A DNA stretch of 64,000 nt from Fibrisoma montanum (GCF_003583365.1 NZ_QXED01000004.1:124001-188000); one strand, 5' to 3'; shown: positions 51,643 to 61,751, counted from the first letter of the stretch. Numbers and translations are program-made. The notes: a model not told the origin generated them from the letters alone.

Positions 51643-52398
51643 CTACAGCTCCTCGATCTGTCCGGCACCCAGCTCATTGAACAGCGTCTGCCAGTACTGC
51701 GTCACGGCAGGGTTGTTTTCCTTTACGGACGCATTCGGTTCGAAAGGCAGAACCATTGTGATGCTCGGGCTGCCGATGGTATACTGTTTCAGTTGGTCGA
51801 CGTCTTCTTTCGCCCACGTATCGGCCTGTGCGTTATCGGCCGGCGGACGTACCTGAAAATCCCGGCGACTGGTGCCTTTCACGCTTTCAATCATATCGCT
51901 GAGGTAGTATACCTTAACAACCGCTCCAGTTTCGTTGGCTTTGGCAATGACCGGCAGACTGGCCCAGATGTCGGTTTCGTTGTTGGATGAACCGGTATTC
52001 TGAGCGGCCAGTTGCTGCAGAACCCGCTGCCGGATCTGCGCTTTTTCGCGGCCGAGGGCCAGCTCAAATTCAGTTTCGGCGGCTTCGCGGTCAGTAGGAC
52101 TGGCTGCACTCACATCCTCCATTTCCGTGCGCGTTGTCAGGCTCACGGCCCGCGCTTTCGACGTATTTTCGTGGATGAAATACACATCGAGCCGATCGCC
52201 TTTCTGTTTGATATTCTGCTCGATGATGTCGTTGATGGCCTGCTGGTATTTTTGAGCAACAAACGCCTTGTTAACGTTGACGCTCCGGGTCTTATCCAGA
52301 AAAATCAGGGTGTAGGTAGGGTCGTCGGTCGGTGTCGCTTTCTCCTTGTCCGACGAGCATGCCGTTGCAAACAGGATCAGAAACAGGGCTTTTTTCAT
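51643..52398 (-). CDS. Lipoprotein with von Willebrand A-like features
   Basis: 251 residues. Lipoprotein signal MKKALFLILFATAC. TLIFLDKTRSVN near residue 31 resembles a MIDAS-type D-x-S-x-S start, although the spacing is altered (DKTRS). VKVYYLSDMIES near 170 resembles the later strand with its Asp. Between them is a long helical, Gln/Glu-rich segment. A vWA-like periplasmic protein is a plausible reading, not certain. 79 bp downstream of the next gene on the same strand. Confidence 0.6.
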   Translation of the reverse strand: MKKALFLILFATACSSDKEKATPTDDPTYTLIFLDKTRSVNVNKAFVAQKYQQAINDIIEQNIKQKGDRLDVYFIHENTSKARAVSLTTRTEMEDVSAASPTDREAAETEFELALGREKAQIRQRVLQQLAAQNTGSSNNETDIWASLPVIAKANETGAVVKVYYLSDMIESVKGTSRRDFQVRPPADNAQADTWAKEDVDQLKQYTIGSPSITMVLPFEPNASVKENNPAVTQYWQTLFNELGAGQIEEL

Positions 52399-52477
52399 AG
52401 TTAGGATCGTCGAAAATCAACGTATGTATAAAACGGATTACGTTCGCTAAACGTCTGTGCAGCTGGTTTAATCCCGC

Positions 52478-53437
52478 TTATCTGACGGCTAGTGCCTGCC
52501 GCAGCGTACTGTCGGCGGGCGCATTGTGATTCCAGTAATCGGTCTGGATAGTCTTCTGCAAAATAGCCCGGGAAGTCAGCAGATTATCTTTGCTTTTGTA
52601 GGTTTCTTCCCAGCCGGCAATTTTATGCGGAAAGCGGTCCTCGAACACGATCATCAGTGTCCGGCCATCAGTTGGGTATTCGATGGTGTAGGTTTTTAAG
52701 CCCTGCCCCGGAAAAATTGTTCCCTGATAATCAGCCAACGTAGCTTTGGTGGCCAGAGGTTCGAGGGTTTTGTGCCGCAGCCGGGCGGTGGCCGTGCCTG
52801 GAATCAGCGTAACGTTGCCGGTAGGAAGCTGATCGGGAGCCAGGCGAATCCGTGTCCATAGCTCATCTTCCAGCAAGGCCTTGTCGAGCTTATAGTCTTC
52901 TTCAACCTCTTTCTCGAAATACGAACGACCATTCACCTGGTAGCCGTTGTTCTTGTAGCTAAGCTGCAGGTAACTGTGCCCGCACCACTCCTGCCCCGAC
53001 GTACTTACTTTCAGCGTAGTAGGGAAAGCGTCCGCCTGGCCGTTGCCGGTATTGATAGGTGTGAAGACCGACGTGAACAGGGAATAATCATAGATGCCCG
53101 TCACGAATTTTCTGACGGCGTTCAATTTCAGCACTGGCACGGCTTTGTCGCGGCTTTCTTCGGTTTCGGACTTCACCAGCTTATCCGTCCGGAAGTCTTC
53201 CGTAACAAAAATCAGAACGGCCTGCCCGGGATTCAGGGCACCGTACTGCGCCTGCTGCAACTGGTAACTGTTCAGTTCTGCCTTACCGCTGAACCAGTAC
53301 GACCGGAAGTCGGGGGCTACGTCGCCGGTTGGTTTTGGTGCACTTCCCGACTGCTGAAAGATGGTTGCTTTCATGGCAAACGCGAAAATAACCGCGAGGC
53401 CGACGACAATGAGCAGGAAGTTCTTTTTAACAAACAT
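52478..53437 (-). CDS. Conserved membrane-anchored/secreted protein of unknown function
   Basis: 319 residues. One N-terminal hydrophobic segment (NFLLIVVGLAVIFAFAMKATIF) with no clear cleavage site, then a soluble domain with EWCGHSYLQL, a conserved-looking Trp-Cys-Gly-His cluster, and RSYFEKEVEEDYKLD. I recall similar Bacteroidota proteins carrying the misleading name septum formation inhibitor Maf; nothing here resembles the Maf nucleotide pyrophosphatase. Divergent from the amidohydrolase. Confidence 0.6.
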   Translation of the reverse strand: MFVKKNFLLIVVGLAVIFAFAMKATIFQQSGSAPKPTGDVAPDFRSYWFSGKAELNSYQLQQAQYGALNPGQAVLIFVTEDFRTDKLVKSETEESRDKAVPVLKLNAVRKFVTGIYDYSLFTSVFTPINTGNGQADAFPTTLKVSTSGQEWCGHSYLQLSYKNNGYQVNGRSYFEKEVEEDYKLDKALLEDELWTRIRLAPDQLPTGNVTLIPGTATARLRHKTLEPLATKATLADYQGTIFPGQGLKTYTIEYPTDGRTLMIVFEDRFPHKIAGWEETYKSKDNLLTSRAILQKTIQTDYWNHNAPADSTLRQALAVR

Positions 53438-53515
53438 AGCTGTGGTTATTTACGTATCAAATTACCGGCACTTTCTGCTATCTTACAAAAGCTTAGCTAC
53501 CGGAACTGATTAAAT

Positions 53516-55147
53516 ATGACAAAGTATCTACCGAAAACGATTATTTGTTGTTCGTATTTTCTGCTGACCCTCTTCTGGCAACTCACCAACGCACAAGTGC
53601 CGAAAGCCCCCGCCCGTGTGGAAGGCAATGGGCCATATAACCGCTTACTTATCCGGGGTGTTACGTTGATCAACAGCACGGGCGCACCGCCGGTCGGACC
53701 GGTCGATATCGTAGTGGAAAAGAATCGGATCGCACAGATCAGGCAAGTAGGGTATCCGGGCGTTCCTATTGACCCAAAAAGTCGCCCGCAGGCAAATCCC
53801 GGCGATCAGGAACTGAATTGTGAAGGTATGTACCTGATGCCTGGCTTTATTGATATGCATGGGCATATTGGCGGTAGTGCGCAGGGAACCCCATCGGAGT
53901 ACGTATTCAAGCTCTGGCTGGGACATGGCATCACCACCATTCGTGATCCGTCGTGCGGAAATGGGCTTGACTGGGTTCTGGAACACCGTACCAAAAGTGA
54001 ACGCAACGAAATTACGGCCCCCCGGATTAAAGCCTATACTGTGTTTGGTCAGGGCGCTAAAGAGCCAATCACCACCGCCGAACAGGCCCGCGCCTGGGTG
54101 CGCGACAACGCCAAGAAAGGCGCTGATGGCATAAAGTTTTTTGGTGCCGAGCCGACTGTGTTCAGGGCAGCACTTGACGAAAATAAGAAACTGGGATTGC
54201 GGTCGGCCTGTCACCACGCGCAACTCGAAGTGGCGCGAATGAACGTACTGGCAACGGCCAAGGCGGGTCTCACGTCAATGGAGCACTGGTACGGCCTGCC
54301 GGAAGCGTTGTTTGCCGATCGGACCATCCAGGATTATCCGGCCGCTTATAATTATAATAACGAACAGAATCGATTTGAAGAGGCCGGCAAGCTATGGCAG
54401 CAGGCCGCGAAGCCAGGTACCGAGAAGTGGAACCAGGTGTTGGATGAACTGATCGCGCTTGACTTCACCATCAACCCGACTTTCAACATCTACGAAGCCA
54501 ACCGGGAGTTGATGCTGGCTCGTCGGGCGGAGTGGCACGATGACTACACCCTACCGTCGTTGTGGCGTTTCTACGGCCCGAGCCGGATTTCACACGGCTC
54601 GTACTGGCATAACTGGGGCACCGAGCAGGAGGTAGAATGGAAGCGAAACTACCAGTTATGGATGGCTTTCGTGAACGAGTATAAAAACCGGGGTGGCCGC
54701 GTCACAACCGGCTCCGACTCGGGGTTCATCTACCAGCTTTATGGCTTCGCCTACATTCGCGAATTAGAATTGCTGCGGGAGGCTGGATTCCATCCGCTTG
54801 AGGTAATCCGGGCGGCTACGTTAAAAGGCGCCGAAGCGCTGGGAATGGCCGATCAAATTGGGTCGGTGGAGGTGGGTAAACTGGCTGATTTCGTCATAGT
54901 AGACCAGAACCCACTGGCTAACCTGAAAGTGTTGTACGGCACAGGGGCCATTCACCTGAACGACCGGAACGAAGTAGAGCGCGTTGGGGGAGTGACCTAT
55001 ACGGTGAAAGACGGGGTCGTTTACAATGCAAAGCAGTTGCTTGCCGACGTACGACGAATTGTAGCCGAAGCCAAGCAAAAAGAAGGGTTTGAGATTACTC
55101 AGCCCGGCGTTTCACCGAAAGCCGGAAAAGTGGGAGGAGGGAAGTGA
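53516..55147 (+). CDS. Secreted amidohydrolase
   Basis: 543 residues. Signal peptide ends in QLTNAQ. Metal-dependent amidohydrolase fold: His115/His117 (FIDMHGHIGG), Lys in GADGIKFFG, His in RSACHHAQ and SMEHWYG, Asp in TTGSDSGF, with the flanking beta-sandwich (LIRGVTLINSTGAPPVGPVDIVVEKNRI and VEVGKLADFVIVDQNPLANL). It hydrolyses an unknown amide or cyclic substrate in the periplasm. Domain set resembles imidazolonepropionase-like enzymes. Monocistronic, with a compound hairpin behind. Confidence 0.88.
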   Translation: MTKYLPKTIICCSYFLLTLFWQLTNAQVPKAPARVEGNGPYNRLLIRGVTLINSTGAPPVGPVDIVVEKNRIAQIRQVGYPGVPIDPKSRPQANPGDQELNCEGMYLMPGFIDMHGHIGGSAQGTPSEYVFKLWLGHGITTIRDPSCGNGLDWVLEHRTKSERNEITAPRIKAYTVFGQGAKEPITTAEQARAWVRDNAKKGADGIKFFGAEPTVFRAALDENKKLGLRSACHHAQLEVARMNVLATAKAGLTSMEHWYGLPEALFADRTIQDYPAAYNYNNEQNRFEEAGKLWQQAAKPGTEKWNQVLDELIALDFTINPTFNIYEANRELMLARRAEWHDDYTLPSLWRFYGPSRISHGSYWHNWGTEQEVEWKRNYQLWMAFVNEYKNRGGRVTTGSDSGFIYQLYGFAYIRELELLREAGFHPLEVIRAATLKGAEALGMADQIGSVEVGKLADFVIVDQNPLANLKVLYGTGAIHLNDRNEVERVGGVTYTVKDGVVYNAKQLLADVRRIVAEAKQKEGFEITQPGVSPKAGKVGGGK

Positions 55148-55193
55148 AAGACAGATGCTACGGTAGTCAGGCGTACCTGGTCTGACGTATCAT

Positions 55194-55254
55194 GGCGTTG
55201 TTTATCATGCTGGCAAAGCCGGATCGCCGGGCCGAAAGCATGACAAACAACGCC
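55194..55254. repeat. Compound hairpin after the amidohydrolase
   Basis: An 18-bp inverted repeat with one mismatch (55194-55211, 55237-55254; GGCGTTGTTT ... AAACAACGCC) encloses a GC-rich loop with its own GGC/GCC pairs. A second loose hairpin (CAGGATG at 55284 / CATCCTG at 55322) lies before the M28 stop. Likely terminators for the convergent pair. Confidence 0.6.
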
Positions 55255-55332
55255 TGAAGTATTTCGATACGTTACCTGTGCTACAGGATGCAAGCATACA
55301 GGGGATGAAAATTAGTCCCTACATCCTGCATT

Positions 55333-56928
55333 TTACGGCTTGTTGCTGTCGACAACCAGTCGGTTGTCGCGGTTGGCAATGTCCCAGGCCGTATAGAATA
55401 CCAGCCGAGCGGTTCGTTCAGCCAGCTTGAAATCGATCTTCTCTACGTCGTCGGTTGGCTGATGGTAATCAGCGTGAAGGCCGTTGAAGTAAAAGATAAT
55501 GGGGATTTTGTGCTTGGCAAAGTTGTAGTGGTCGGAGCGGTAGTAGATACGTTCAGGATCTTTCGGATCATTGTATTTGTAATCCAGTTCCATCTGCGTG
55601 TACTTCTGATTCGCTTCTTCGCTGATTTTGTGCAGCTCTGACGACAGTTTATCGGAACCGATTACGTAGATATAATTATCTGATTTGCCCTGGTGCAGAT
55701 CGTCGACCCGCCCGACCATATCAATATTCAAGTCGGCCACTGTGTTCTCAAGCGGAACCGCCGGGCTCATATCAGCGTAATATTCAGACCCTAACAATCC
55801 TTTTTCTTCTCCGGTTACGGTCAGGAACAGCATCGACCGCCGGGGACCTTGCCCTGCGGCCTTGGCTTCGGAAAACGCCTGCGCAATTTCCAGGACCGAT
55901 ACGGTACCCGAGCCATCGTCGTTAGCACCGTTGTTGACTTTCCCGTCGGGGTTAACGCCAATGTGGTCGTAGTGAGACGACACAATGACTACTTCATCTT
56001 TTTTGTCGGTGCCCTCGATGAAACCAATTACGTTTTCGGTCTGCACTTCTTCTTCCCGGCGTTCAGCTTTTACGGCTACCTTTCCACTTAGCGATGTGGT
56101 GGCAGGCTTACCGGTTTTTGAGGTCTGCTCTACAGCCGATTTAAGTTTATCGACTTTCGTGTTGAGCAGAGAGGCTGCTGTTTCACTGGCAATCAGAAAG
56201 ATGCCCACCGTCCCTACATTTTCAGAACCGGACTTCAATCCCAGCCGATTAAAGCGGCCCTGCAACGCGTTCCGTTGAGAAAGCAGTTGTTTGAACGCGT
56301 CGGGCGACTCAGCCGAAACAATAAAAATCTGAGCCGCTCCTTTATCCTTCGCCAAAGTAGCTTTGTTGCGCCAGCCGGTCGTGCCGGTCCATTTGGACGT
56401 ATCCGCCAGAATCGATGTACCATCCGCTTTTCTGGGTTCGCCTTCCATAATGACGACCGCTTTGCCGGCTACGTCGCGGTTGGCGTAGTCGTCGTAATTG
56501 GCGTCGCTGATCCCATAGCCAAGAAAAACAGTTTCGTAGGCTGTTTCGGTGGGCAGGTTCAGGAGGCCATTCGTAACAAAGTCTTTCAGATAAGCAAACT
56601 GTTGATTGCCAGCCTTAACGTAAAAATCGCCCCAGGTTTTGCGGTACAGTTTAAAGGGCTGGAGATAGCCGGTTTGCCCGTCGCCCGCTTTGACGATCGG
56701 CTGCAGTCGATTATCAGCAAACTGTTTGGCAATGTATTCAGCCGCTTTTTTCTGACCGGGGGTACCGGTTTCGCGGCCCTGCATATCATCGGCTGCCAGC
56801 ACACGCAGGTGCTTTTCGAGATCGGCGGCCGTAATGGTCTGCGCAAATTTAGTAGCCTGATCGGCCGGTGCCTGTGCCAGTAACGTAGTGCCCGTAAGTA
56901 GCAGACAAGGCAGCACAAATTTTAACAT
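55333..56928 (-). CDS. Secreted M28 family metallopeptidase with PA domain
   Basis: 531 residues, signal peptide MLKFVLPCLLLTGTTLLAQA. Residues about 75-270 hold a PA-type insert. Zinc ligands of the di-zinc aminopeptidase domain: His in SSHYDH, Asp in NGANDDGSG, Glu pair in GEEKGLLGSEYYA, Asp in NIDMVGR and His in ADYHQPTDD. The fold and spacing agree with M28 aminopeptidases. Probably releases N-terminal amino acids in the periplasm or medium. No CTD sorting domain is seen. Confidence 0.92.
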   Translation of the reverse strand: MLKFVLPCLLLTGTTLLAQAPADQATKFAQTITAADLEKHLRVLAADDMQGRETGTPGQKKAAEYIAKQFADNRLQPIVKAGDGQTGYLQPFKLYRKTWGDFYVKAGNQQFAYLKDFVTNGLLNLPTETAYETVFLGYGISDANYDDYANRDVAGKAVVIMEGEPRKADGTSILADTSKWTGTTGWRNKATLAKDKGAAQIFIVSAESPDAFKQLLSQRNALQGRFNRLGLKSGSENVGTVGIFLIASETAASLLNTKVDKLKSAVEQTSKTGKPATTSLSGKVAVKAERREEEVQTENVIGFIEGTDKKDEVVIVSSHYDHIGVNPDGKVNNGANDDGSGTVSVLEIAQAFSEAKAAGQGPRRSMLFLTVTGEEKGLLGSEYYADMSPAVPLENTVADLNIDMVGRVDDLHQGKSDNYIYVIGSDKLSSELHKISEEANQKYTQMELDYKYNDPKDPERIYYRSDHYNFAKHKIPIIFYFNGLHADYHQPTDDVEKIDFKLAERTARLVFYTAWDIANRDNRLVVDSNKP

Positions 56929-57043
56929 AGAAAAACAAGGTTTTATCTGAACGATAAGATGCTCTACTAAAAAACGATATAAAGAATAGTACGGTACAAT
57001 AACTGATTAATCATATAAATCAAATCTCAAATTAAGATGGTCT

Positions 57044-58036
57044 CTATTTAATACGTTCTGGTTCATGTGTGTTCGGTTTTACAATTAGTAATGGGAGTAT
57101 CAGGAAACTTAAGCTGCTTAAAATTAAGTTAATACTAAATCCAATTGTATGAATAAAGGTAGCAACGATGGCACCTTCAGCTGAGGAAAATCCATATAGA
57201 ACAAGAACACGGCTAACCAAAAAATGGAAGGTGCCAATACCGCTTTGAGTAGGAACCGCTAAACCACCTATTGAACTTGTAGCAAGAATTGTTAATGCTG
57301 CAGTGGGTGGCAAAGAGACTGTAGATTCCAAAGACATCAACATTAGGTAAGTGCTTAGCCAAACAGATACCTGAATCAATATCGTTAATAAAATAAATAA
57401 GGCCAATTGAGGTACCTTACGTATGGTCATAAACCCGCGGCTGAAGCCATCTAAAACGCTTAATAGCTTAATAACCAGTGGGTGAGATCGAAAACGTTGA
57501 CTAGTAAAAATCCATTTGGCCACTATTGCGAACACAACCAATGCAACGAGTGTGCTTATAGTAATATATGTGCTTGGCACTCGAAATGTCAACTGTTGAA
57601 CGTACGATTGAACCCGCTCAAACTCCAGTATGGAGGTAAGCAACAGAACTAGCATCAGCATGAATATATCAATGATACGCTCAGCCACGGCAGAGCCAAT
57701 TCCCTGAGCAACCGGCACTCCATCTGTACGTTGAAGCGTAATACAACGGGTCAACTCGCCGGAGCCTAGTATAATCATACTCGCTATCATGCCCGTTTGC
57801 ATAGCGACAGTAGTTCGCAGTACAGTAGGTTGATAACCAAGAGCTTGTAGCTGAAGTTGCCAACGCTTCCCCCGCAGAAGATAGCTTATTATCATTACCA
57901 GTCCGACAAGGGCAATCAGAGTATAATTAGCCTGGCGAAATTGCTGTACCAACGAGCCGAATGATACATCTTTTAGAGCAAAAATTAGCAAGCCAATGGC
58001 CAGCAGTAAGAAAATTGATCGCTTAAGCAAGTGCAT
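57044..58036 (-). CDS. Lysylphosphatidylglycerol synthase-type flippase-like membrane protein
   Basis: 330 residues with about eight membrane helices and no soluble synthase domain. LRGKRWQLQLQALGY near 55, MIILGSGELTRCITLQRTDGVPVAQGIGSAVAERIIDIFMLM and VPTQSGIGTFHFLVSRVLVLYGFSSAEGA are signatures of the UPF0104/AglD-like family, whose members are linked to lipid or polyprenyl-linked sugar movement. It is divergent from, and shares the AT-rich composition of, the polysaccharide operon. A role in moving lipid-linked sugars is an inference. Confidence 0.85.
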   Translation of the reverse strand: MHLLKRSIFLLLAIGLLIFALKDVSFGSLVQQFRQANYTLIALVGLVMIISYLLRGKRWQLQLQALGYQPTVLRTTVAMQTGMIASMIILGSGELTRCITLQRTDGVPVAQGIGSAVAERIIDIFMLMLVLLLTSILEFERVQSYVQQLTFRVPSTYITISTLVALVVFAIVAKWIFTSQRFRSHPLVIKLLSVLDGFSRGFMTIRKVPQLALFILLTILIQVSVWLSTYLMLMSLESTVSLPPTAALTILATSSIGGLAVPTQSGIGTFHFLVSRVLVLYGFSSAEGAIVATFIHTIGFSINLILSSLSFLILPLLIVKPNTHEPERIK

Positions 58037-58058
58037 TCGATTTCGAGAAGAATGGTCT

Positions 58059-58066
58059 CAAAATTA
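58059..58066 (-). promoter_or_regulatory. Candidate -7 box of the flippase-like gene
   Basis: Minus strand TAATTTTG, an exact TAnnTTTG match 22 bases before the start codon. No convincing -33 element at the usual distance. Confidence 0.35.
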
Positions 58067-58099
58067 CTTAATTTATAACAATGCGTTTAAGATGAGTTA

Positions 58100-58131
58100 T
58101 TTGGAATGGAGTTTGTAACGTTCTAATTTTG
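58100..58131 (+). promoter_or_regulatory. Promoter of the polysaccharide operon
   Basis: TTTG (58100-58103), a 20-base spacer and TAATTTTG (58124-58131) fit the Bacteroidota consensus exactly. The first start codon follows after about 73 bases. Confidence 0.7.
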
Positions 58132-58204
58132 TGAACATTTTTAATAACCTATACGTCAAATGCCATTATCGAGCTTTTGTACGTTGTCTTCTTCATAGTC
58201 TGGT

Positions 58205-60313
58205 ATGTCAAAATCTTCCAGAAAAAAACCTCCTGTCGGGACTGTAAAATCAAAATCGGCAGAGGGGTCCTTAGAGCGTCAAGTTTCTGTCAGACCTGTG
58301 CAAAGCAAACTTGATGTACCAGTCAAGCAAGCTGAGTCCAAGGTGATTTCTGATGAACAAAAGACTAACCAGAGATTTGGTCTTATTCGTTTCGATAAAC
58401 GATTAAAGTGGTTTTTGGGGATCTGTACCACTTTATTTTTTCTGCTCACCTTAGCAAACATTAATACAAGTTCCGTTGCCATCTGGAACCAGATTCTACC
58501 AGATGGTAGCTCTCCGCAGCGGGGCCTGATTTCAGGACAACCCCGCTCAATTCGAATGGATGACTACGCGGTGGGTATCCCCTGGATCATTTCACAGGCT
58601 AACAAAGGATACCCCCTTGAAAACGAAACCATCGGTGGCCAAAAAGCGCCTGTCCTTACAACGCCGACCCCGTATTTTACCATTCTCTTCAGACCTACAA
58701 ACTGGGGTTATTTCATTTTTGATGTCGATCGGGGCTTTGCCTGGGGGGTTAACATGACCATCTTTCTTTCGTTAGTATCGATGACCCTTATGTTGCTGCT
58801 ACTAACGGGAAATAACTTTTGGTTATCTGTTTTTGGCGGTATATGGATTCTGCTTTCGTCGGGAACACAGTCATGGTTCTATAACGCAATGCATGCAGTT
58901 CCTGGAGCCTGCCTGCTATTTGTATCAGCGGCTTATTTACTTTATGCTGTTAATCAGCGGCAAATTTGGTTAGCGGCATTAGCTGCGGGCTGGTCATTCA
59001 CAAATTTTGCCTTGATTTTGTACCCCCCTTATCAGATCCCGCTCGCTTATGCCATTGGCTTGCTATTTATCGGATATGTGATCAACAACGCCCAATGGAA
59101 GCTGATAACTTCTAAATGGCCTTTCAAGCTAGCCGGTGGAGCACTGGTACTTGGTATCGTTGGGGTAACGTTTTACACATTTTTTAATGATCTGAAGCCA
59201 ACCCTGGATGCCGTTACGGGAACGGTGTACCCAGGTAAGCGTAGTGAACTGGGAGGAACGGGTTTTGTTGCCAACTGGTTTTCAGAATATTACAGTTGGT
59301 TAGTGTCAGATGCTAGGTTCCCCAAAAGCTGGCTTAACCATTGTGAGCTATCTCATTACATCACGTTTGCACCGTTGATTCTACCATTCGTTGGGCTGTC
59401 TTTTTTTCAAAATCGAAAAATTGACTGGACTTTACTGCTCTTGGGCGTATATATCATGCTGATGTACGTCTGGATTGAGGTTGGTTTTTCAGAGTCGCTG
59501 GCGAAAGCAACGTTACTAAATATGAGTCCGACACGCCGGGCTCAAATTCCATTTGGTATTGCCAACGTATTACTAACCGTTATCTACCTCAGCTATCTTC
59601 GAAAGAATCCCTTACCTCGCCAGCAGATATTGACCTGGGTAAGTGCTTTAGCTGTTGTCGGATATATGGTTTACACGGCCTCGGTAAATGTTGGTGATAG
59701 TGATGGATTTTTTAAGTGGCACCAGTTATTCGTTCCGATAATTTTCTTTGCTGGTCTTGGGCTCTTGCTAATTCCAACCTGGCCGGTGTCATACCGAGTA
59801 CCTATTTTTTGCCTGGGTATCACCGCGTTTTTAATGCCTAACCTCCGTCTAAATCCTATTGCAAAAGGCCTATCTCCTATCACCGATCATGCGTTGTATC
59901 GAACGGTTCAGAGTATACACCAGCAGGAGCCTAAAGCCCGCTGGGTCGTTTTTGGTAGCCAATACATCTCATACATGGTCACAGCAACCGGGGTTGATTT
60001 GCTGAGTGGGGTAAAATATACCCCACCGAGAACCATCTACAATGTGCTTGATCCAAAAATGAAGCGGGATTCTGCCTATAATCGGTACGCTCATACTGTT
60101 TATAATACCTTTATCAATGGGACGGATAGTGTGTATATCCAAAATACATTTGAAGATGCGTGCGTTGTCGCAATGGACCCTTGCTCGCCTAAGTTCAAAC
60201 AATTAAACGTTAAATACATCATATTTGACCATCAGACACAGCCAGTTGAAACCCGCTGTATGAAATTAGTAAGTACCCTTGGTTCACTTCAAATTTTCCG
60301 AATTAACGATTGA
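58205..60313 (+). CDS. Large integral membrane protein, GT-C-like (DUF7657-type)
   Basis: 702 residues. A polar Lys/Ser-rich cytoplasmic N-terminus (1-70) is followed by about 12-13 membrane helices. A long first periplasmic loop holds SIRMDDYAVGIPWI, with an Asp pair in the place where GT-C glycosyltransferases keep catalytic acids. The C-terminal 150 residues are soluble (periplasmic). It resembles the DUF7657-type proteins of surface-polysaccharide loci. It may transfer sugars from polyprenyl-phosphate donors. First gene of a five-gene run with gaps of 10 bp or less. Confidence 0.7.
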   Translation: MSKSSRKKPPVGTVKSKSAEGSLERQVSVRPVQSKLDVPVKQAESKVISDEQKTNQRFGLIRFDKRLKWFLGICTTLFFLLTLANINTSSVAIWNQILPDGSSPQRGLISGQPRSIRMDDYAVGIPWIISQANKGYPLENETIGGQKAPVLTTPTPYFTILFRPTNWGYFIFDVDRGFAWGVNMTIFLSLVSMTLMLLLLTGNNFWLSVFGGIWILLSSGTQSWFYNAMHAVPGACLLFVSAAYLLYAVNQRQIWLAALAAGWSFTNFALILYPPYQIPLAYAIGLLFIGYVINNAQWKLITSKWPFKLAGGALVLGIVGVTFYTFFNDLKPTLDAVTGTVYPGKRSELGGTGFVANWFSEYYSWLVSDARFPKSWLNHCELSHYITFAPLILPFVGLSFFQNRKIDWTLLLLGVYIMLMYVWIEVGFSESLAKATLLNMSPTRRAQIPFGIANVLLTVIYLSYLRKNPLPRQQILTWVSALAVVGYMVYTASVNVGDSDGFFKWHQLFVPIIFFAGLGLLLIPTWPVSYRVPIFCLGITAFLMPNLRLNPIAKGLSPITDHALYRTVQSIHQQEPKARWVVFGSQYISYMVTATGVDLLSGVKYTPPRTIYNVLDPKMKRDSAYNRYAHTVYNTFINGTDSVYIQNTFEDACVVAMDPCSPKFKQLNVKYIIFDHQTQPVETRCMKLVSTLGSLQIFRIND

Positions 60314-60319
60314 TTTTCA

Positions 60320-61741
60320 GTGGTATTAAATAGGATAGTTGCTTTTAGCGAAAAAACGTCATCAATTATTCAGAATCGGATAAAACTTGAGAATGTCTTC
60401 GTATGCACAGGATTGGTTTTTGGACTGATGTTTATCTACTTCACTCCACCCTTTCAAGTTGCAGATGAACCACGTCATTTCGCCCGGGCCTATCAACTGG
60501 CGGAGCGAGGACTCTCGGCCTGTCGTTTAATTCCGGCCCGTGATTCATTACCGCTAAGCTTTGTACAGGTGGACAAGCAGGTTAGCTATCTGATTGGTAA
60601 GGAAGAGACGAAAATTTCCCGTACTCGAATTAATCAGTTAATGGAAATTCCGCTACGTCCTGAGCAGCGTGCTTTCTATGCCAATGTTCCGAACTATTCA
60701 CCTGTTGCCTACCTGCCACAGATTATAATTATTGCAATTCTACGCGTAAGCGAAAGCAGTATTGTCACGATGATGTACTGGGCAAGGCTTATGGGATTAT
60801 TGGCTTGGCTGTCAATTTCTTTCATTGCCCTCCGCTGGTTACCCGGGGCAAAACTCATCTTTTTCGTTATTGCCTTATTGCCAATGACTTTAGCGCAGGC
60901 GAGTTCGACCTCGGCTGATGGGATGACAATTGCTCTAGCGTTCCTGACAACCGCTTATTATTTTCGATTAGCTTATTCTAAGCAACAGGTCACTATTACG
61001 CAGATTCTGCTTGGAGTGGTGCTGATAGTTGCGCTTACTGCTACCAAATTTGTGTATGGTACACTACTCTTACTCCATTTACTAATTCCAAAGAGTAAGT
61101 TTGGCTCTCCTACCCTTTTTTGGGCGTCATTCGTTAGTACGGGGACGATTGCAGTAATATCGCTGATACTTCTATTTGTGAGTCTATACAGTAATACGCC
61201 AGCAAATAGTATGTCGAGCTCTGTAGCGGGAGGACCTGTTAGATTTCCTCAAGTTGATTTCTTGCTGGCAAACCCGCTTAGTTATCCCAAGATATTGATA
61301 GCGACAGTATCAAAACACGCGTTACTGTACGGCCTTAGTTTTGTTGGCGTTTTTGGCTGGCTTGATACGGTAATGCCCCTCTATACGTATGTCATTGCTT
61401 ATGTTATGTTGCTGGCAGTAATCGTATGCAATGGTGATGGCCAGTTACCTATTAACTGGAAACATAAAATACTCTTTCTATTCGTTTTTTTTCTGACGCT
61501 AACAGGTTTATTATTCGCCGTAAGTTCAGATCTACGAGAAAACCCGAAAGCATCTTTTGTAATCAATGGTATTCAGGGGCGCTATTTTCTGCCGGTTGCT
61601 ATGCTGTTAGCGTTGGTTCTGTACAATCATCACAGTGCGTTCAAACGGTTTAGGCCGGCAGTTTTTGTTATTGCCCTGTTAACTATTGTATATATGCTAT
61701 CGGTAGCTAATTATACAATTTTTATGAGATACTTCATATAA
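60320..61741 (+). CDS. DUF2142 family membrane protein
   Basis: 473 residues from GTG at 60320, six bases after the previous stop; no suitable ATG precedes the first helix. About 11-12 membrane helices. The first extracytoplasmic loop has PPFQVADEPRHFARAYQLAERG, the D-E-x2-H signature of DUF2142. The arrangement is GT-C-like. Such proteins sit in teichoic-acid, O-antigen and exopolysaccharide loci. Same operon as its neighbours; exact reaction unknown. Confidence 0.85.
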   Translation: MVLNRIVAFSEKTSSIIQNRIKLENVFVCTGLVFGLMFIYFTPPFQVADEPRHFARAYQLAERGLSACRLIPARDSLPLSFVQVDKQVSYLIGKEETKISRTRINQLMEIPLRPEQRAFYANVPNYSPVAYLPQIIIIAILRVSESSIVTMMYWARLMGLLAWLSISFIALRWLPGAKLIFFVIALLPMTLAQASSTSADGMTIALAFLTTAYYFRLAYSKQQVTITQILLGVVLIVALTATKFVYGTLLLLHLLIPKSKFGSPTLFWASFVSTGTIAVISLILLFVSLYSNTPANSMSSSVAGGPVRFPQVDFLLANPLSYPKILIATVSKHALLYGLSFVGVFGWLDTVMPLYTYVIAYVMLLAVIVCNGDGQLPINWKHKILFLFVFFLTLTGLLFAVSSDLRENPKASFVINGIQGRYFLPVAMLLALVLYNHHSAFKRFRPAVFVIALLTIVYMLSVANYTIFMRYFI

Positions 61742-61751
61742 TCAGTTTATT

